DNA from: Hysterangium stoloniferum
Lineage: Eukaryota > Basidiomycota > Agaricomycetes > Hysterangiales > Hysterangiaceae
Assembly (NCBI GenBank): GCA_015178975.1
Contig: WHVD01000010.1
Coordinates: 992,001-1,056,000 of the forward strand
Length of the DNA: 64,000 bases
Direction of reading: 5' to 3'
In this document: positions 1 through 10,979 of the stretch, piece by piece
How positions within the stretch are numbered: the stretch's first letter is position 1
Layout of the letters: every line of letters starts with the position of its first letter
Translations under genes and position numbers: made by a program
Notes under the pieces: model-generated
Seen by the model: the letters and a program-made list of their open reading frames with translations, nothing else
Told to the model about the DNA's origin: nothing
The model's database searches: none

Positions 1-45
1 TGACATCTTCCCTTACCACCCCTAAACTCACCAACCTCTCTTCAG

Positions 46-662
46 GAGGATAACCGAAAACTTTAAAAGTTATTTATCCACTAAAGTATATATATTTATA
101 TTGTTTGTTGTAAAATTAATATTTAATCAAATTCAGCCTATCAGATAATATTCTGGAGAATAAGGAAATATTAATATTTATCTTGTATCTGACAAAAGTT
201 AGTCAAACAAACATATATAGATTATCCTTTTGGGGATAAATTCCACAACATGGATTGGTTGGCCAGATAGTTCTGGTTAACTTTCTAAACCAAATAAATT
301 TAAATTATATGAACTATATATAAAGTTTGCATAATATACAAGAGAATCCATCTTATCCAAAAGATTAAGTCATAACCCAAGTAATTTTGGTTAACTATAA
401 TGTTTGTGGACATTTTAAAAGTCATGGAGATACTAGAGAATGCATTTTATCCCAAAGATTAGGTAACAACCCAGATAATCTTTTATAACCATGACATTTG
501 TGCATATTTTAAGGGAGTGTACAAGTCTTAAAGATGAAATTTTGGGTTAATGAAATATAAATCCCTAAAACATGTAGTCATAGCCAGGAGAAATAGTCTC
601 ACTTAAAAATATGAGGAGTTTTTCATAAAATTTTGTGTATTCAATGAATTGTGACTATCCTC
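46..662. mobile_element. Short-TIR non-coding element, copy a
   Basis: A 617-bp AT-rich segment beginning GAGGATAAC and ending TATCCTC, so the ends form a roughly 7-bp terminal inverted repeat. It aligns along its length with a second copy at 902-1461. The inside has no convincing ORF and is rich in short AACCCA and GGTTAAC motifs. Size and termini fit a non-autonomous DNA transposon (MITE-like), but I could not define a clean target-site duplication and no transposase is recognisable. The family is unassigned. Confidence 0.5.
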
Positions 663-901
663 CTCAAGTGCTGGGATCTTGGTACCTTGCAGTTTAGGGG
701 GCTCCACACAAGATGCCTGGGGGGCATCCCAGAACCTTTCCGGGACTTCTTATGCACATCCCTTCAAACTGGGAGGCACTGTGAGAGGTACTGTGAAATA
801 TACTGAAATATAGTCCAGACAGGCCCACACTATATTTCCATTATTATTTCTATTTTTCTCTCTATTTTATCATGCGCATATATTTAGTTCAACGGCCTAT
901 A

Positions 902-1461
902 GAGGATAACCCAAAACTTTAAAGGTTATTTATCCACTAAAGTATATATATTTATATTTTTTGTTGTAAAATTAATATTTAATCAAATTCAGTTGATTAG
1001 GTATCACTCTGAAGAATGCAAAAATATTAATATTTATCCTATATCTGACAAAATTTAGTCAAACAATCATCTGTAGATTATTCTTTTGGAATAAATTGCA
1101 CAATGGGGATTGGTACCCCAGATAGTTCTGGTTAACTCTCTAAACCAACTAAATTTAAATTATATGAAATATATTTGAAAGTTTGCTTATATACAAGAGA
1201 ATACATCATAACCCAAAGATTAAGTCATAACCCAAAAAATCTTGTTTAACCCAAATAATCTAGGTTAACCCAAATAATTTTGTGTAACTATGTCATTTGT
1301 GTATATTTTAAAAGGGCATGCTTATTTTAAAGATGAAATTTCAGGTAATTAAATATAAACTCATAGAATAAGTTGTCATGGCCAGAAGGAATAGACTCAC
1401 TTGGAAAATATGAGGATTATTCAGTAAAATTTTGTATATTCAATAGAGTGTGACCATCCTC
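902..1461. mobile_element. Short-TIR non-coding element, copy b
   Basis: Second, 560-bp copy of the element at 46-662, with the same GAGGATAAC start and CATCCTC end. It lies inside LTR H; the homologous LTR on the minus strand near 53190 lacks it, which fixes the insertion point between CCTATA and CATTCAG-like sequence. The junction leaves a few extra bases, so a 2-3 bp target duplication is possible but not clear. It is non-coding. Confidence 0.55.
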
Positions 1462-2048
1462 CAATGCATTCAGTACATTGACTCTTGTGGGTGCATATGC
1501 ACCAGACTTATGTATTCTAGTACTGGTAGTTAGAACTCAGACACTTTTTACCCCACAACCACGACTTACCCAGACACCCAGTTAGTGTCCTGTAGGTTGT
1601 GATTGGGGTATCGTCTTGACCATCACAGACAGGCTTTAACTACTAGCGCAATCAGAGCTTCAAACTATACTAGTCGAAACTCAATCCATTATCTCAATCC
1701 ATGTGGACTACATCCACACTACTCTGTTATTTAACTCTCTCGTTATTCTCTTCAACACTCAGGTGTCATTCAGAATCATACTTTACAGTTGATTCTCCTT
1801 TATTCATTTTAGCTCTCTATTCTACTTTAGATAGCTAATTCACTCGACCGTATTGAACTAAACAGTCAATACATTGTCATGTCATATCTAAACAGTCGAT
1901 ATTCTTCGTATATAGAATGGTTAGAACTGTTAGAATATGTTGTATTGCAAGCCATTGATGCATTTTATGCTTGGCTATTTCATACTTTACAGTAGCTTAG
2001 TCATCATAAATAAAACCTTGTCTGTTTTCCTTACGCTGTCTTCAAACA

Positions 2049-2060
2049 GGTTATGGGCCC
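2049..2060 (+). promoter_or_regulatory. Primer-binding site for initiator tRNA-Met anticodon arm
   Basis: GGTTATGGGCCC lies directly after the 5' LTR. Its complement, GGGCCCATAACC, is the anticodon-arm sequence of eukaryotic initiator tRNA-Met. Copia of Drosophila is primed by such an internal half-tRNA rather than by the tRNA 3' end, so this supports a Copia-type element despite the missing pol. Confidence 0.75.
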
Positions 2061-2105
2061 CACCCTGTTGCTTTAAAAGTCACACTAATACCATCTCATC
2101 ATCTT

Positions 2106-2895
2106 ATGTCTAATATCAACGCCTTACTTGCGAGTATCCCAAAACTCTCAGGTGATAACTACCACAAATGGAAGTTTTCACTGTCAATGGTTTTGTGGCG
2201 TGCTGGATCATGGAGTGTTGTTAATGGTGGAACAAAGGCACCTAAGGATGAGAATAGCAAGGAGTATTTGGATTGGGCAAACCATTCGGAGGATGGTTAC
2301 ACGGCAATTGGATTGACAATTGTGTCAAGCCAACAATCATATATTTGGGATTCCACCACTGGACCAGAGGCATGGCAAGCACTTGCGAAAATATATCAGG
2401 CAAATAATCGGGCCAATCAGATTTCATTGAAATGCCAGCTCTATATGTACCAGCATGATGTCAAAAAGCCAGTGATTCCATGGCATTTTGACTCTCGCTT
2501 CGCAGCTTCGAGCGATTGGAGTCGAGTTACGTGATGAGGATGTGCCAGATGTCCACATCTATTGTTTGGCTCCGGAATTTGGTGCGGTAGCAACTGCTCT
2601 TATGCAATGAGTGGGATCACTTACCGTCAAAGAAATTTCCGTGGCACTGGTAGAAGAAGAAAGCCATCTAAAAGGGTGGAAAGAAAATGAGAGTCAAATT
2701 GCCATGAAAATGAAAGTCGACTCACCAAATATGCGACAGCTGAAGAATTGCTATAGATGCAACGGTGAAGGTCACATTGCATGTTTTTGTCCCATGCCGA
2801 GGCTGGTTGTTTCGTCTTCAAGTGGATTACCTACCGAAAACCAGGAGATCCCCACTGATAGCGCAGGGATGAGTGCTTATATTTTGTGCACTTGA
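2106..2895 (+). pseudogene. Copia-type Gag with zinc knuckle, frameshifted
   Basis: The gene starts at ATG 2106 after the primer site. The N-terminal part has the LSGDNYHKWKFSL pattern and a WXXL-type helical region typical of Copia/UBN2 Gag proteins. About 2485-2495 the frame shifts, and an in-frame TGA follows near 2608 (MQ*VGSLTV). The last part (2611-2895) holds a CCHC zinc knuckle, CYRCNGEGHIACFC, spaced C-X2-C-X4-H-X4-C, near 2749-2790. The shift and stop mean no full Gag is made from this copy. No protease, integrase or reverse transcriptase motif is present before the 3' LTR. Confidence 0.75.
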
Positions 2896-3017
2896 AATTA
2901 TCACGTGGACTAGGAGTTGCAAGTAGAGCTCCAAGGTCCGGCATTTGTTTGTAATCTGGGAGGTTGGGGGAATGTGTTCTAGGAGCGAGGATGCTCTGAG
3001 GTTCAGTTCAACGCCAA

Positions 3018-3160
3018 ATGTACCAGACAGATATTGCGTCTAGTGGGTGCAGTGGGTTTCTCAAAAATTTCAAGCAGATTCTGCATCTAGTGGGCACAGT
3101 GGGTTTTCATGTCAATTTTCGGATGGGTTTTGCATCGAGTGGGCACAATATTTTTTGTGT
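3018..3160 (+). repeat. Three degenerate repeats of a TAGTGGGCACAGTGGG motif
   Basis: Within the Copia-like element, downstream of gag, a motif close to TCTAGTGGGCACAGTGGG occurs three times about 45 bp apart. It is non-coding in the gag frame and its role is unknown. Confidence 0.5.
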
Positions 3161-3380
3161 TAAAATTGGTTTATTTCTCATTTTTTTTTCTGTGTGTATG
3201 GTCTTACTGCACATCTCAATGACTTGCAAAGTGGGCATGTTAGAATACGTTGTATTGCAAGCCATTGATGCATTTTACACTCGGCTATTTCGTACTTTAC
3301 AGTAGCTTAGTCATCATAAATAAAACCTTGTCCATTTTCCTTACGCTGTCTTCAAACAAGAACTTCCACCACTCTTCACA

Positions 3381-3908
3381 CCATGATGAGAGTCTTCTGT
3401 GGGATAACATAAACACCATGCTCCAAATTGCTGTTGAACTGGCAAAAGTGTGGGAAGTCCTGGAACTCGATAACCAGATCTTTAGGGTGATGAATCAAAA
3501 CCTCTGGAGGCAGAATGAAATATTGGAGAAGGTAATGGTCAGTATTGGCATTATAGCAGTAACTGAAAAATATGCATGGGAGGAACCAAGAGGGGAAGGT
3601 TCTGGGTTAGAAAATAGTGTTATCACGTGGAACTTGAGGACAAGATGGAGTTCTAGAGAGAACCAGAAAATAATGATGAGGTTCAGGAGGAAACAGGAGT
3701 TGATGTGGAGGAGCCAAAATTTGGAGAAGTGAAAACTTTAAAAGAAATGTAAAATGATTACAATAATTTTGAGTTGCAAAATTTGTCAGTGTAAACTTGT
3801 AAGATTCTGTGAAAAGGAAAGGCAGACAGATGTCAGAAATATTGGGAATGGGAGTGATGATAAAGATCTGGGTTTATTAGGATAGTTATTGTGGAAGTTG
3901 AGTACAAT
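3381..3908 (+). other. Unrecognised ORF remnant downstream of LTR H
   Basis: The reading frame of 3250-3732 continues here into a hydrophilic, charged sequence (NTMLQIAVELAKVWEVL, then Arg/Glu-rich stretches). I do not recognise it. It starts immediately after the LTR end, so it could be internal sequence of the LTR H element. No domain can be assigned. Confidence 0.25.
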
Positions 3909-4661
3909 TATTAGGATCCTCACCCTTTCAGGTCCCCACAACTTGGGCCTACCTTGATAACCTTTCCAGGACCCCAACATCAGTGCCTTGGACTATGGAG
4001 CCACTGCCTTGGGACCCCGACACTTGGTTTATGTTATTATCCCCATCTTTCAGCCCCTGCAACTTGTTCTTACCCTTGTGACCCTCCAGCACTCTGACAT
4101 TGGAGCCCCCAGGACATGGCACCACCACCTTGGCAACCAGAAACCTGTTTTGCTGTAGATTACCCCTTTAGGGATTCCATTCTATCTCCATTCTGATGCA
4201 CTCCCTTTATCCATTCTACATGTAAATGTTATTTGCCACCTCATACCTTTTAGAATACTTTTGTTACATCACATTTAGTTCTAGCTTGTTCCTTGTTCCT
4301 TCCAATACTTCCTCTGACCTGTCATGACCTCTCACTTCTCTACTTGGCCCTCTGATCATCTATCCCACTGTAGTATAAAGATCTTTCCATGTATGCTACA
4401 GTTCTCTAGTTTGAAACTCAACCTAGACTACCCTCCTCTTGCTTAAGTCCTCTTTACAATACTCTTAATACTCTTTACTCTACAACTTTTTGTATTTTTG
4501 GCCCTCCAGTCAATTGAGCTAAGTGTTGTCTTTAGTCATTATTGTACTATCCACTCTGTTTGAAATACCAGAGCACCCTAACAATTTATGTGAGAGTGCA
4601 ACACATACATTGAAGCCAAGCTCCACTTTGCCTTATAGAATTGGACCTCCCAATTAGTACA
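3909..4661 (-). mobile_element. LTR family B, 3' LTR of a minus-strand Gypsy element
   Basis: On the minus strand it starts TGTACTAATTGGGAGG at 4661 and ends AGGATCCTAATA at 3909 (TAACA in other copies). It is homologous to 42472-42984 and 43430-45158. A purine-rich tract (AGGGGGGCAAAAGGGG) lies just upstream on the minus strand at about 4690-4710, as expected before a 3' LTR. It carries the shared LTR motif near 4588-4625. Confidence 0.65.
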
Positions 4662-4709
4662 ATTTACCATTTTTGGACATCTGAAATTATCCCCTTTTGC
4701 CCCCCTTGC

Positions 4710-4900
4710 TTAGATCTTAACAACAATTTCATCACCTTCATAGCCTACCCATTTGACCAAATAAAGCAGTTTCCAGGTGTGATGGTGATTGTCAATCTTG
4801 GAATCCAAAAGTTCAGAAATTTTGAATTCAGGTTCTCTGTTGACAATGAGAGGACAGAGGTTGAATATGTTCTGGAATAGTGTTAGGAACACAAGGTTCC
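4710..4900 (-). pseudogene. Gypsy integrase C-terminal chromodomain fragment
   Basis: The minus-strand reading shows FKISELLDSKIDN, then WKLLYLVKWVGYEG, the core of the chromodomain that ends chromovirus (Gypsy) integrases. The frame closes shortly after the GYEG motif, before a polypurine tract and the family-B LTR. Upstream coding is lost. It is a remnant of the Gypsy element whose 3' LTR is 3909-4661. Confidence 0.7.
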
Positions 4901-5004
4901 AATATGAAAATGTGGAAAATGGGGTGGACTGCTCACATATTATTGGGAAGTTGGAGACTCCAAGAGAGTGGGCCAGCTTGTGCTATAATCTCAAATGGGC
5001 CTAG

Positions 5005-5876
5005 TGTTAAGTTCCAGATCTCTGGGCAGAATTTCCAGTGGATATTCTGGACACATCCCAGAATGTGTCCATGGAGTTCCAGAGAATTAGTCCAGGAGTT
5101 TCCAGGGATTAATCTGGGGAGTATCAGAATATTATCAGAGTATGGGATGGACTTGGATTCAGCTTATGTGCTGTGCCCTTGTGCACTCACTTGGGTGTCC
5201 ATATTTCAGAGGGCAGATATATGCCAGAGTGTTTACAGATACTCAGAGTTCTGGAGAGTTCCAGATATCTGGAGTCCAGAGGGTTCCAGATATTGAGCAT
5301 ACAGAAAGAGCAAAGGAGCAGATTAGATCAAGGCTAATTCAAAATTAAAACTGAGGAGTAAGTACATGATTATGGAAGACTTGATAGATGTTCCAATAAT
5401 TGTAATACAAGTCTGGGAGTATAATAAAACCTATTTGGAACTGTTTACAAACTAAGCATATAATAACAAGTCAGATAAATAAGGAAACCAGGATGGAGAC
5501 AGATCAGGGAATAAGGGCAAGAACAATAAACAAACAAATGAGCATCTGTCAACCAGTCAGCTACCAAATGTGGAACAAAGAAAGGGAGTTGGAATATCCA
5601 TGGATATCTGATACTATCTGGAAATGGATCCTTAACATTATAATGATTAGGCAAGTGTATTTTCAAGAAAGCCACAGGTTCCAGGTAAGTCAGAACATTG
5701 GCATAGAGAAGGTGAGAAGGGTTGACAAGAATGATCTGGTGAAGGTTGGGCCATGGACCAGAGTATCTAGAACAAACACTGGGAGTCTGACCAGAAGTCC
5801 AGGCTGGGAAATGGCTAGGGATATGTGGAGAAGTCAACTGTCAAAGGGGAGAGTCCGATGGGTTCTGGGTCATAAC
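5005..5876 (-). mobile_element. 872-bp LTR of minus-strand Gypsy element 1
   Basis: On the minus strand it begins TGTTATGACCCAGAACC at 5876 and ends GGAACTTAACA at 5005. It directly follows the decayed integrase end (5877-7345), so it is the 3' LTR of that element. It contains the shared CAGC-N6-GCTG LTR motif near 5150-5180. Confidence 0.75.
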
Positions 5877-7345
5877 AGGAGGTGTCTAGTTGAGGGCAGA
5901 ATACCAGAACAGAATTTGAGTTGAAGAGTACTTGAAGGATCAGGGTTGGGTTCCTGTGGATTCTGGATCTTGATAATAGTCTGGAAGATGGTTCAGAACC
6001 TGATATGATATCCAGGAAATACTCTGTGGAGTCTCCAGGAATGGATCTTCACACCTAGGAACTTCTTAACAAGTTTTTTGAAGATCAGGTAGTTCAGAAG
6101 AATTGAGCCTTTACAAAAGCACAATCTCCAATCTTGAAGTTAGGAGGTAGAATTCTGTGTTTGTTGTTAAGAACTGAAAACTGACTATTGTCGGTGGCCG
6201 ACAGGGACCGATCGGAAGGACTTGGCTTCAGCTTATGTGCTGCACCCTCGCAAATGTCCATAGGGTGTCCTTAGATTTCAGACGGGCGAAGACTAATCCT
6301 AAAGAGTTCCTTTCAGCGAGATACCGATCGGAACCGAAGGACAAGTCAAGCGTCAGGCCAAGGGGGTTGGGGCCAGGAGTGGGCGAGCGTACGCGAAGGC
6401 GGATGGGGGGATTCTTAGTATGAGACTGTTACAGACGTATGAGGGTATTCTGAGTCGATATTCTGATTGCCTAGTAACTACAACTACAGTGGGTTCATAT
6501 ACAAGTAACAGGTGTCTAGAAAATACTAATGGGGAGAAGGGCGGAAAAACGGTATTAACAATAAGCTTGACTAGGAACGGGAAGTTTATGATTAGTTCAG
6601 AGGCCAATGATAACCGAGGGCAGAATTACGATAAAAGGAAATAGTTCAAGGACTACAAATATAGATAGACATATGTGAAACATAGGATTGAACGGATCAA
6701 CAAATAAAAAGGATGTATCAAAAGTTTAACCAGACAATACGAGTTATTTGACATGGGCATAAACGGAGTTTGATCATCACGAAAACATATGTCAGCTTCG
6801 GGGCCGAATGGTTTCCAAAGTGGTGACTTGAAAACGTTGATAAGTGGTGATAACCTTGGGACCGATAGGGTTGCGACACGGTCGTAACATTTGTCCATGG
6901 AACATTGATAAAGTTCCTGAGTGGAAGAAATGGCTTTCTGAAGTTCTTGATGTAACTCATTGAGATCCATAATGTATTCTTGAGCACAGGCAGATGCAAG
7001 GTCTCATTCAGGATGGATAGCAAGATTAGGGCTGTAGCCTTTGTTGGTAAAGAAAGGTGAGATGCTGGTGGTGGCATTCAGGGAGTTATTGTATGAATTC
7101 CACAAGTGGAAGAAGGGATTTCCAGTTGTCCTGTTGATAGTTGCAATAAATATGGAGGTATTGTTCCAATGTTTGGTTGACATGTTCCATTTGTCCATTG
7201 CCTTCTGGGTGATATCCAGAAGTAAAGTGTAACTTCATGTTGAGGGCTTTTCTGAGGGACTTGAAGAAGTGGAAAACACACTTGGAACCTCAATTGGAAG
7301 CAACATGTGCCAGAACATTATGTTTGGAATGTGTCTGTCACAGTT
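5877..7345 (-). pseudogene. Gypsy integrase C-terminal region, interrupted by solo LTR A1
   Basis: Read on the minus strand from 7345, the sequence gives integrase-core-like text: SKHNVLAHVASN, then GYHPEGNGQMEHVNQTLEQY and a QDNWKSLLPL segment. This is homologous to the plus-strand copy near 55090-55533. Solo LTR 6165-6889 interrupts it. The reading resumes at 6164 with FKIGDCAFVKAQFF, the conserved post-core Gypsy motif, and runs to the 3' LTR at 5876. Several frameshifts and TGA stops are present. The upstream boundary near 7346 is abrupt, so the 5' part of the element is missing here. Confidence 0.75.
6165..6889. mobile_element. Solo LTR A1 (725 bp) with TTTGT duplication
   Basis: Starts TGTTAAGAACTG and ends GGTCGTAACA; flanked by TTTGT at 6160-6164 and 6890-6894. 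Homologous to the interrupted copy at 62308-63600. It sits inside Gypsy integrase sequence, so it postdates that element. It retains many CpG dinucleotides and is probably young. Confidence 0.85.
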
Positions 7346-7444
7346 ACATACAGTATCAATTAGAACATTGAATATATGTCATGTGATTTGTTTTGGAATT
7401 TTACAATGCCTCTAGTATATAATATGATATAGTGAAATCTGTGA

Positions 7445-8497
7445 AAAGATAGGGCCTCAAAACTGTCCCAATGATTGGTTATTTTTAAATATTCACTGCA
7501 ACACTAATTTCCCTCAATATTATGTAATGTTTGGGAATACAAAAGCTAGTATGCTAAGGCATCTCGGAGAATATTTTCACTATTGTAGGAAATTTATTTG
7601 ATCAGTTATAAAACATTTAATGGGAATTATCAAAACATTGGGACAGTTTTGTCCCTGTTAGGGTATGTACATGGCGGGTTTCCAGAGAAACCTGCAGGAT
7701 ATCTGGTAGGACTTGGCTTCAGCTTGTAGGCTGCACCCTCACGAGATCGTGTTGTCCAATTTCAGACAGGCGGACAGGAATCCTGGGGAGTCCGGGTGGG
7801 GTTCGTGGGTCAAGGGGTCATAGGTCAGAGGTCGGAGGTTGTGGGTCAAGAGGTCAGGAGTCGAGATAAATAAGAGAGATAGATGCATCAGAGCCCGTGG
7901 GCTCTGACTAGCAAGAGCAGTGTAATTCAAGGAGGAGTTTAGAGCAGAAAATGTATTAGATTACTGGGGGGAATCTAAGCCAATTTTCTGACTGGATTGT
8001 ATGTACAACATCTGCCAGACTATATAGACTGTGGAATGAATGACATACCAAATCCAGTAATGATGAAACGAAACTAGCAAAACATAAAATGAGAATAGTA
8101 AACACCAAATTTGGTGTTAGGAACAGGACTGAATGGAGTGGAGTCCGAATCGTGACAAATCATAAACCATAACGGGAAATGGAGTGGGAGCAGAGTCTGA
8201 ATCGTGACAGGTCATTTGACTAAAACAGGAACAGGGCTCTGTTAGAGGGATGATGGGTTTTCTGAGTGGGGTCCAGTGACTGATGCATGGGACAGAGTCA
8301 GACATAGACAGGGATGGAGTCCGGTGGGTATTCCAGTGACTGATACACAATGTAACAAAGTTGAACATAGACAAGTCTGCCATACGGAGTCTGGCGGGAA
8401 TTCTGGTAAACTGACAATTGGTGTGTATAGGGCACGGGTGTGTATAAGTTAGTGCCCAGAGTCTGGTGGGAATTCCAGTTGTAACAGTCCCCTACTG
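7445..8497. mobile_element. Mariner-like arm or MITE (about 217 bp), split by solo LTR D1
   Basis: Without the LTR at 7656-8486, a roughly 217-bp element remains. Its ends are inverted: CTCAAAACTGTCCCAATG on the left and CATTGGGACAGTTTTGTCCC followed by CTACTG-TA on the right. The ends resemble those of the mariner elements at 47791, 58434 and 60486. There is no coding capacity. It could be a MITE or a lone terminal arm of a mariner element. Confidence 0.6.
7656..8486 (-). mobile_element. Solo LTR D1 (831 bp) with GTCCC duplication
   Basis: Plus-strand ends are TGTTAGGGTATG and TTGTAACA; on the minus strand this is the same family as 49652-50459. GTCCC flanks it at 7651-7655 and 8487-8491. 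It is inserted into the end of the mariner-like element. Confidence 0.85.
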
Positions 8498-8499
8498 TA

Positions 8500-8801
8500 T
8501 ACAGGATGAAAAACTACTCACCTAGTAGAGGGATATCCAAAGAGAAAAGGATAAGGGGGGGGGCCTCTGCTAGGTGCTTCAAAATATGGAATCTCTAAAA
8601 TAGAATGACAGCTTACCCCATATGGGCACTAACTATTTACTCTACCTTAAAATATTCCTAGAGGGTGGAATTGCTATCAAAAAAATATGAGAAAATGACA
8701 AGAAATACTACTAATTAATCTACTTGGGATATGTAAGTCAGGGAAGCTCCCAAAGGGGCAGACAACTTGAAAATGAAAAATATAAGAAATAAAATGTCCC
8801 C
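8500..8801 (-). other. Probable decayed LTR remainder, no gene
   Basis: AT-rich sequence between the mariner-like end and the stop codon of the next Gypsy fragment. On the minus strand it follows the integrase stop, where a 3' LTR is expected. I could not define both ends. Confidence 0.3.
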
Positions 8802-9542
8802 TTACATCACCCTCTCCTCTAAGGCATGGTGCCTCAACATGCCAAGTTCAGTGAAGTACTCAGTGAAATGACAAGGCTGTGAATTGCACTGCTCTAATAT
8901 GATGTGAGGCCCCTGGGTTTCCTGATAGAACTTGGAGACTAGATCTGGGGCATTGATGTCCTTCTCTGAGACCCATTCATCATGCTTGTACCCATAACCT
9001 TCCTATTTGACCAAGAATTGGAGTCAGTTCCAGAATTGCCTACTATTGAGGATCTTCTCAACATGATACTCCTCTTCACCATCCACTAGTATTGGCTTTG
9101 GTGCAGGGAGAGAATGGCATCCTGGAATTGGGTCTTCAGGGTGCTGGGAACAACTTAACCACATTAAACATTGGATGGAGATGCTGCAAGGAATTGGGGA
9201 GTCTTGAATGATAAGCATTATGACCCACTTTGGCTTGCACTGTAAAGGGCTCCAAATTGTGGTGGGATAGCTTGATTGATGGCCTAGTGATTTTGATATC
9301 ACTCACATCCAAATACATCTTATCTTCCAACCTTGTAATCAGGGGCAGGTGTTTGACACTGATTATAATACCATACCATATCCTCCTTGGCCTTAGTAAG
9401 AGTGGTCTTTGCTTCTTCCAATGCATGGGCCATTTGGTCTTTGAACTCATTAACAGCTTCCAGATGGGAGGAAGTCTGGTGTGGTTCAAAACCCATGCAA
9501 GGGTGATGACCTGTCTCTAGCATAAATGGGCTATACCACATG
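8802..9542 (-). pseudogene. Gypsy integrase C-terminus with chromodomain, second lineage
   Basis: On the minus strand from about 9542 the sequence reads YSPFMLETGHHP (a conserved integrase motif), then an Ala/Glu-rich helix, and a PDYKVGDKMYLD-like module after one frameshift. It continues with GEEEYHVEKILNSRQ and EGYGYKHDEWVSEKDI, a chromodomain, and ends at a TAA at 8802-8804. In-frame TGA stops and shifts break it. It differs from Gypsy elements 1 and B, so at least two chromovirus lineages are present. Sequence above 9542 does not continue the integrase, so another insertion lies there. Confidence 0.7.
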
Positions 9543-10860
9543 CCTAACATCAACCCAGATGCTCTGCATGCTGCCTATGCCTTAGTATACATACATGCAC
9601 TCCCCATGCAGGGAGTCTTCAGGAGCCGCCACATCTCCTCTAAACCCTCAATTCTAGAACAGACCACCAGGGATATCTCAAAGATGAATTCTGCAAACAG
9701 CTGGCAGAGGGTATCACCATGGGCAGTATTAAGGGTGCATGATGTTATGGTCAGGAACCAGCTGAGCCCCAGATCTTGCCCTATAGGCATTTATCTCTCT
9801 TTTACAGGACAACCCATCAACCAGATTTTAACTGGGTATCCCAGGCTCTATAAACACTTGAAGATCCCTGCCCTGATCCATTCCTGAGTCTGTTTGGCAT
9901 CTGGTTTATTATGTCCCCAGTATTCATTCCTATTTCATCATGATCCTTATCCTTAGTATGGTTCAATGCTGGATTGTTTCTTGTTCCCCCTTTTCATCTT
10001 TTTGCCTCACTGGATTAGTAGTACAATAATTGTTAGTTCTATATAGTCTAGGATCTGCTTGTCCTTACAATCTGATCAGAAAATCAACTTAGCACTGACT
10101 TAGTATTCTACCTATTCACCAGGTCAATACCTGCTGTTTCTGGCCCCCCCATGGGTTCACCCCTTGTATTCTAGGGATGTCAGGTTGATCACCAACACAG
10201 ATGGCGGATATGGCGGATATTGCAGGACACACATTTTCAATGGGAATATTACAACATTGTCACTGAGATGATCAGTCAAAGTGTACCAGATATTAGTACT
10301 ACAGTATATTCCATGTGTAATTGGATCCCACGATGCAGCGAAAGCTTTGAAATTGATCCATTTGCGGATCAAGCATGAGAAAGGCCTGAGAGGTAGGAAT
10401 GTATATTCCTAGTACCCCATGTATAATTATAGTCTAATATCGAAAATATTTATCGAGGTATTTAATATTAGCAGCTAATACATGAAACGCTTAAGACCTA
10501 CGCTGAAAATAAATTACATGACGGGTTTGACTCAAAAGTACATTGTTCACAGCGCCAAACGCCTCCTCACTGCTCCTCGTTCCTCGGCCAAAAAAAACCG
10601 CCAACAGCAACGGCTGGGACCCCACCAAATTTTTTTTATTTTTAATTCTTTTTGTTCAGACGGACTTTATCTTGGGTCAAAATACTGAGCAATTTATCGT
10701 GCTATAAGAGACGGAAGCACAGTTTCCTCCCAAGGCATTCGGTATGACACTCACGTCCCGTCGATTGCCGCGAAAAGGGGGCAAATAATATAATGAAGAA
10801 GGTAATTGAATCACGATAGGGTCCATGAACCAAATAAAAATTTAAAAACAAAGTTTAAAA
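9543..10860. other. Intergenic; unresolved repeat then unique DNA
   Basis: From 9543 to about 10190 the DNA is CpG-poor with decayed reading frames and is probably an unidentified LTR or internal retroelement piece. From 10200 to 10860 base composition is more balanced, CpG returns, and I see no convincing gene. Confidence 0.35.
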
Positions 10861-10863
10861 AAA
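10854..10863 (-). terminator. Pol III terminator of the tRNA gene
   Basis: On the minus strand a T-rich run (TTATTTTTTT) begins about 9 nt after the 3' end of the tRNA, as expected for RNA polymerase III termination. Confidence 0.6.
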
Positions 10864-10871
10864 TAAAGTCT

Positions 10872-10967
10872 AGCCCCACGCGGGGGTCGAACCCGCAACC
10901 TTAAGATCAATTACCCAGTCAGTTGGACCGTAAGAGTCTTACGCTCTACCGATTGAGCTAGCAAGGC
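10872..10967 (-). tRNA. tRNA-Lys(CTT) with a 23-nt intron
   Basis: The minus strand folds as a standard tRNA. The acceptor stem is GCCTTGC with GTGGGGC, the D arm contains TAGCTCAATCGGTAGAGC, the anticodon stem is TAAGA/TCTTA with loop CTCTTAA (anticodon CTT), and the T arm is GCGGG-TTCGACC-CCCGC. A 23-nt intron follows position 37, the usual place for eukaryotic nuclear tRNA introns. Without it the tRNA is 73 nt. CCA is not encoded. Confidence 0.95.
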
Positions 10968-10979
10968 GTTAAAAGTAAC

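Larger units (their letters stand above)
1928..3358 (+). mobile_element. Complete gag-only Copia-like LTR retrotransposon
   Basis: Two 121-bp LTRs (1928-2048 and 3238-3358) both begin TGTTAGAATA and end TCTTCAAACA, and differ at few positions. They bracket a gag-like gene with no pol. The element is flanked by a perfect 5-bp duplication, AGAAC at 1923-1927 and 3359-3363, and the empty site is preserved in the LTR copy near 52690. The total of 1431 bp is far below an autonomous Copia element (about 5 kb), so it must have been moved in trans. This is the layout of the gag-only (TR-GAG-type) elements described in plants. Confidence 0.85.
780..3380 (+). mobile_element. LTR family H copy, split by two nested elements
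   Basis: The LTR begins TGTGAGAGGTACTG at 780 and ends CACTCTTCACA at 3380. With the two insertions (902-1461 and 1928-3358) removed, about 0.6 kb remains, matching the uninterrupted 635-bp copy at 52673-53307 on the minus strand. The 5-bp flanks do not match (GGCAC left, CCATG right), so this may be one end of a longer element or a rearranged copy. The 52673 copy serves as the empty-site reference for both insertions. Confidence 0.75.

Noticed and set aside
3904..4663. ACAAT direct repeats as a TSD of LTR B copy 1
   Set aside because: The right copy overlaps the LTR end and similar GTACAAT sequence is present beside other family-B copies, so it is element sequence rather than a host duplication.
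9540..9887. 115-aa plus-strand ORF
   Set aside because: No recognisable motif, in CpG-poor DNA overlapping the edge of a decayed integrase.
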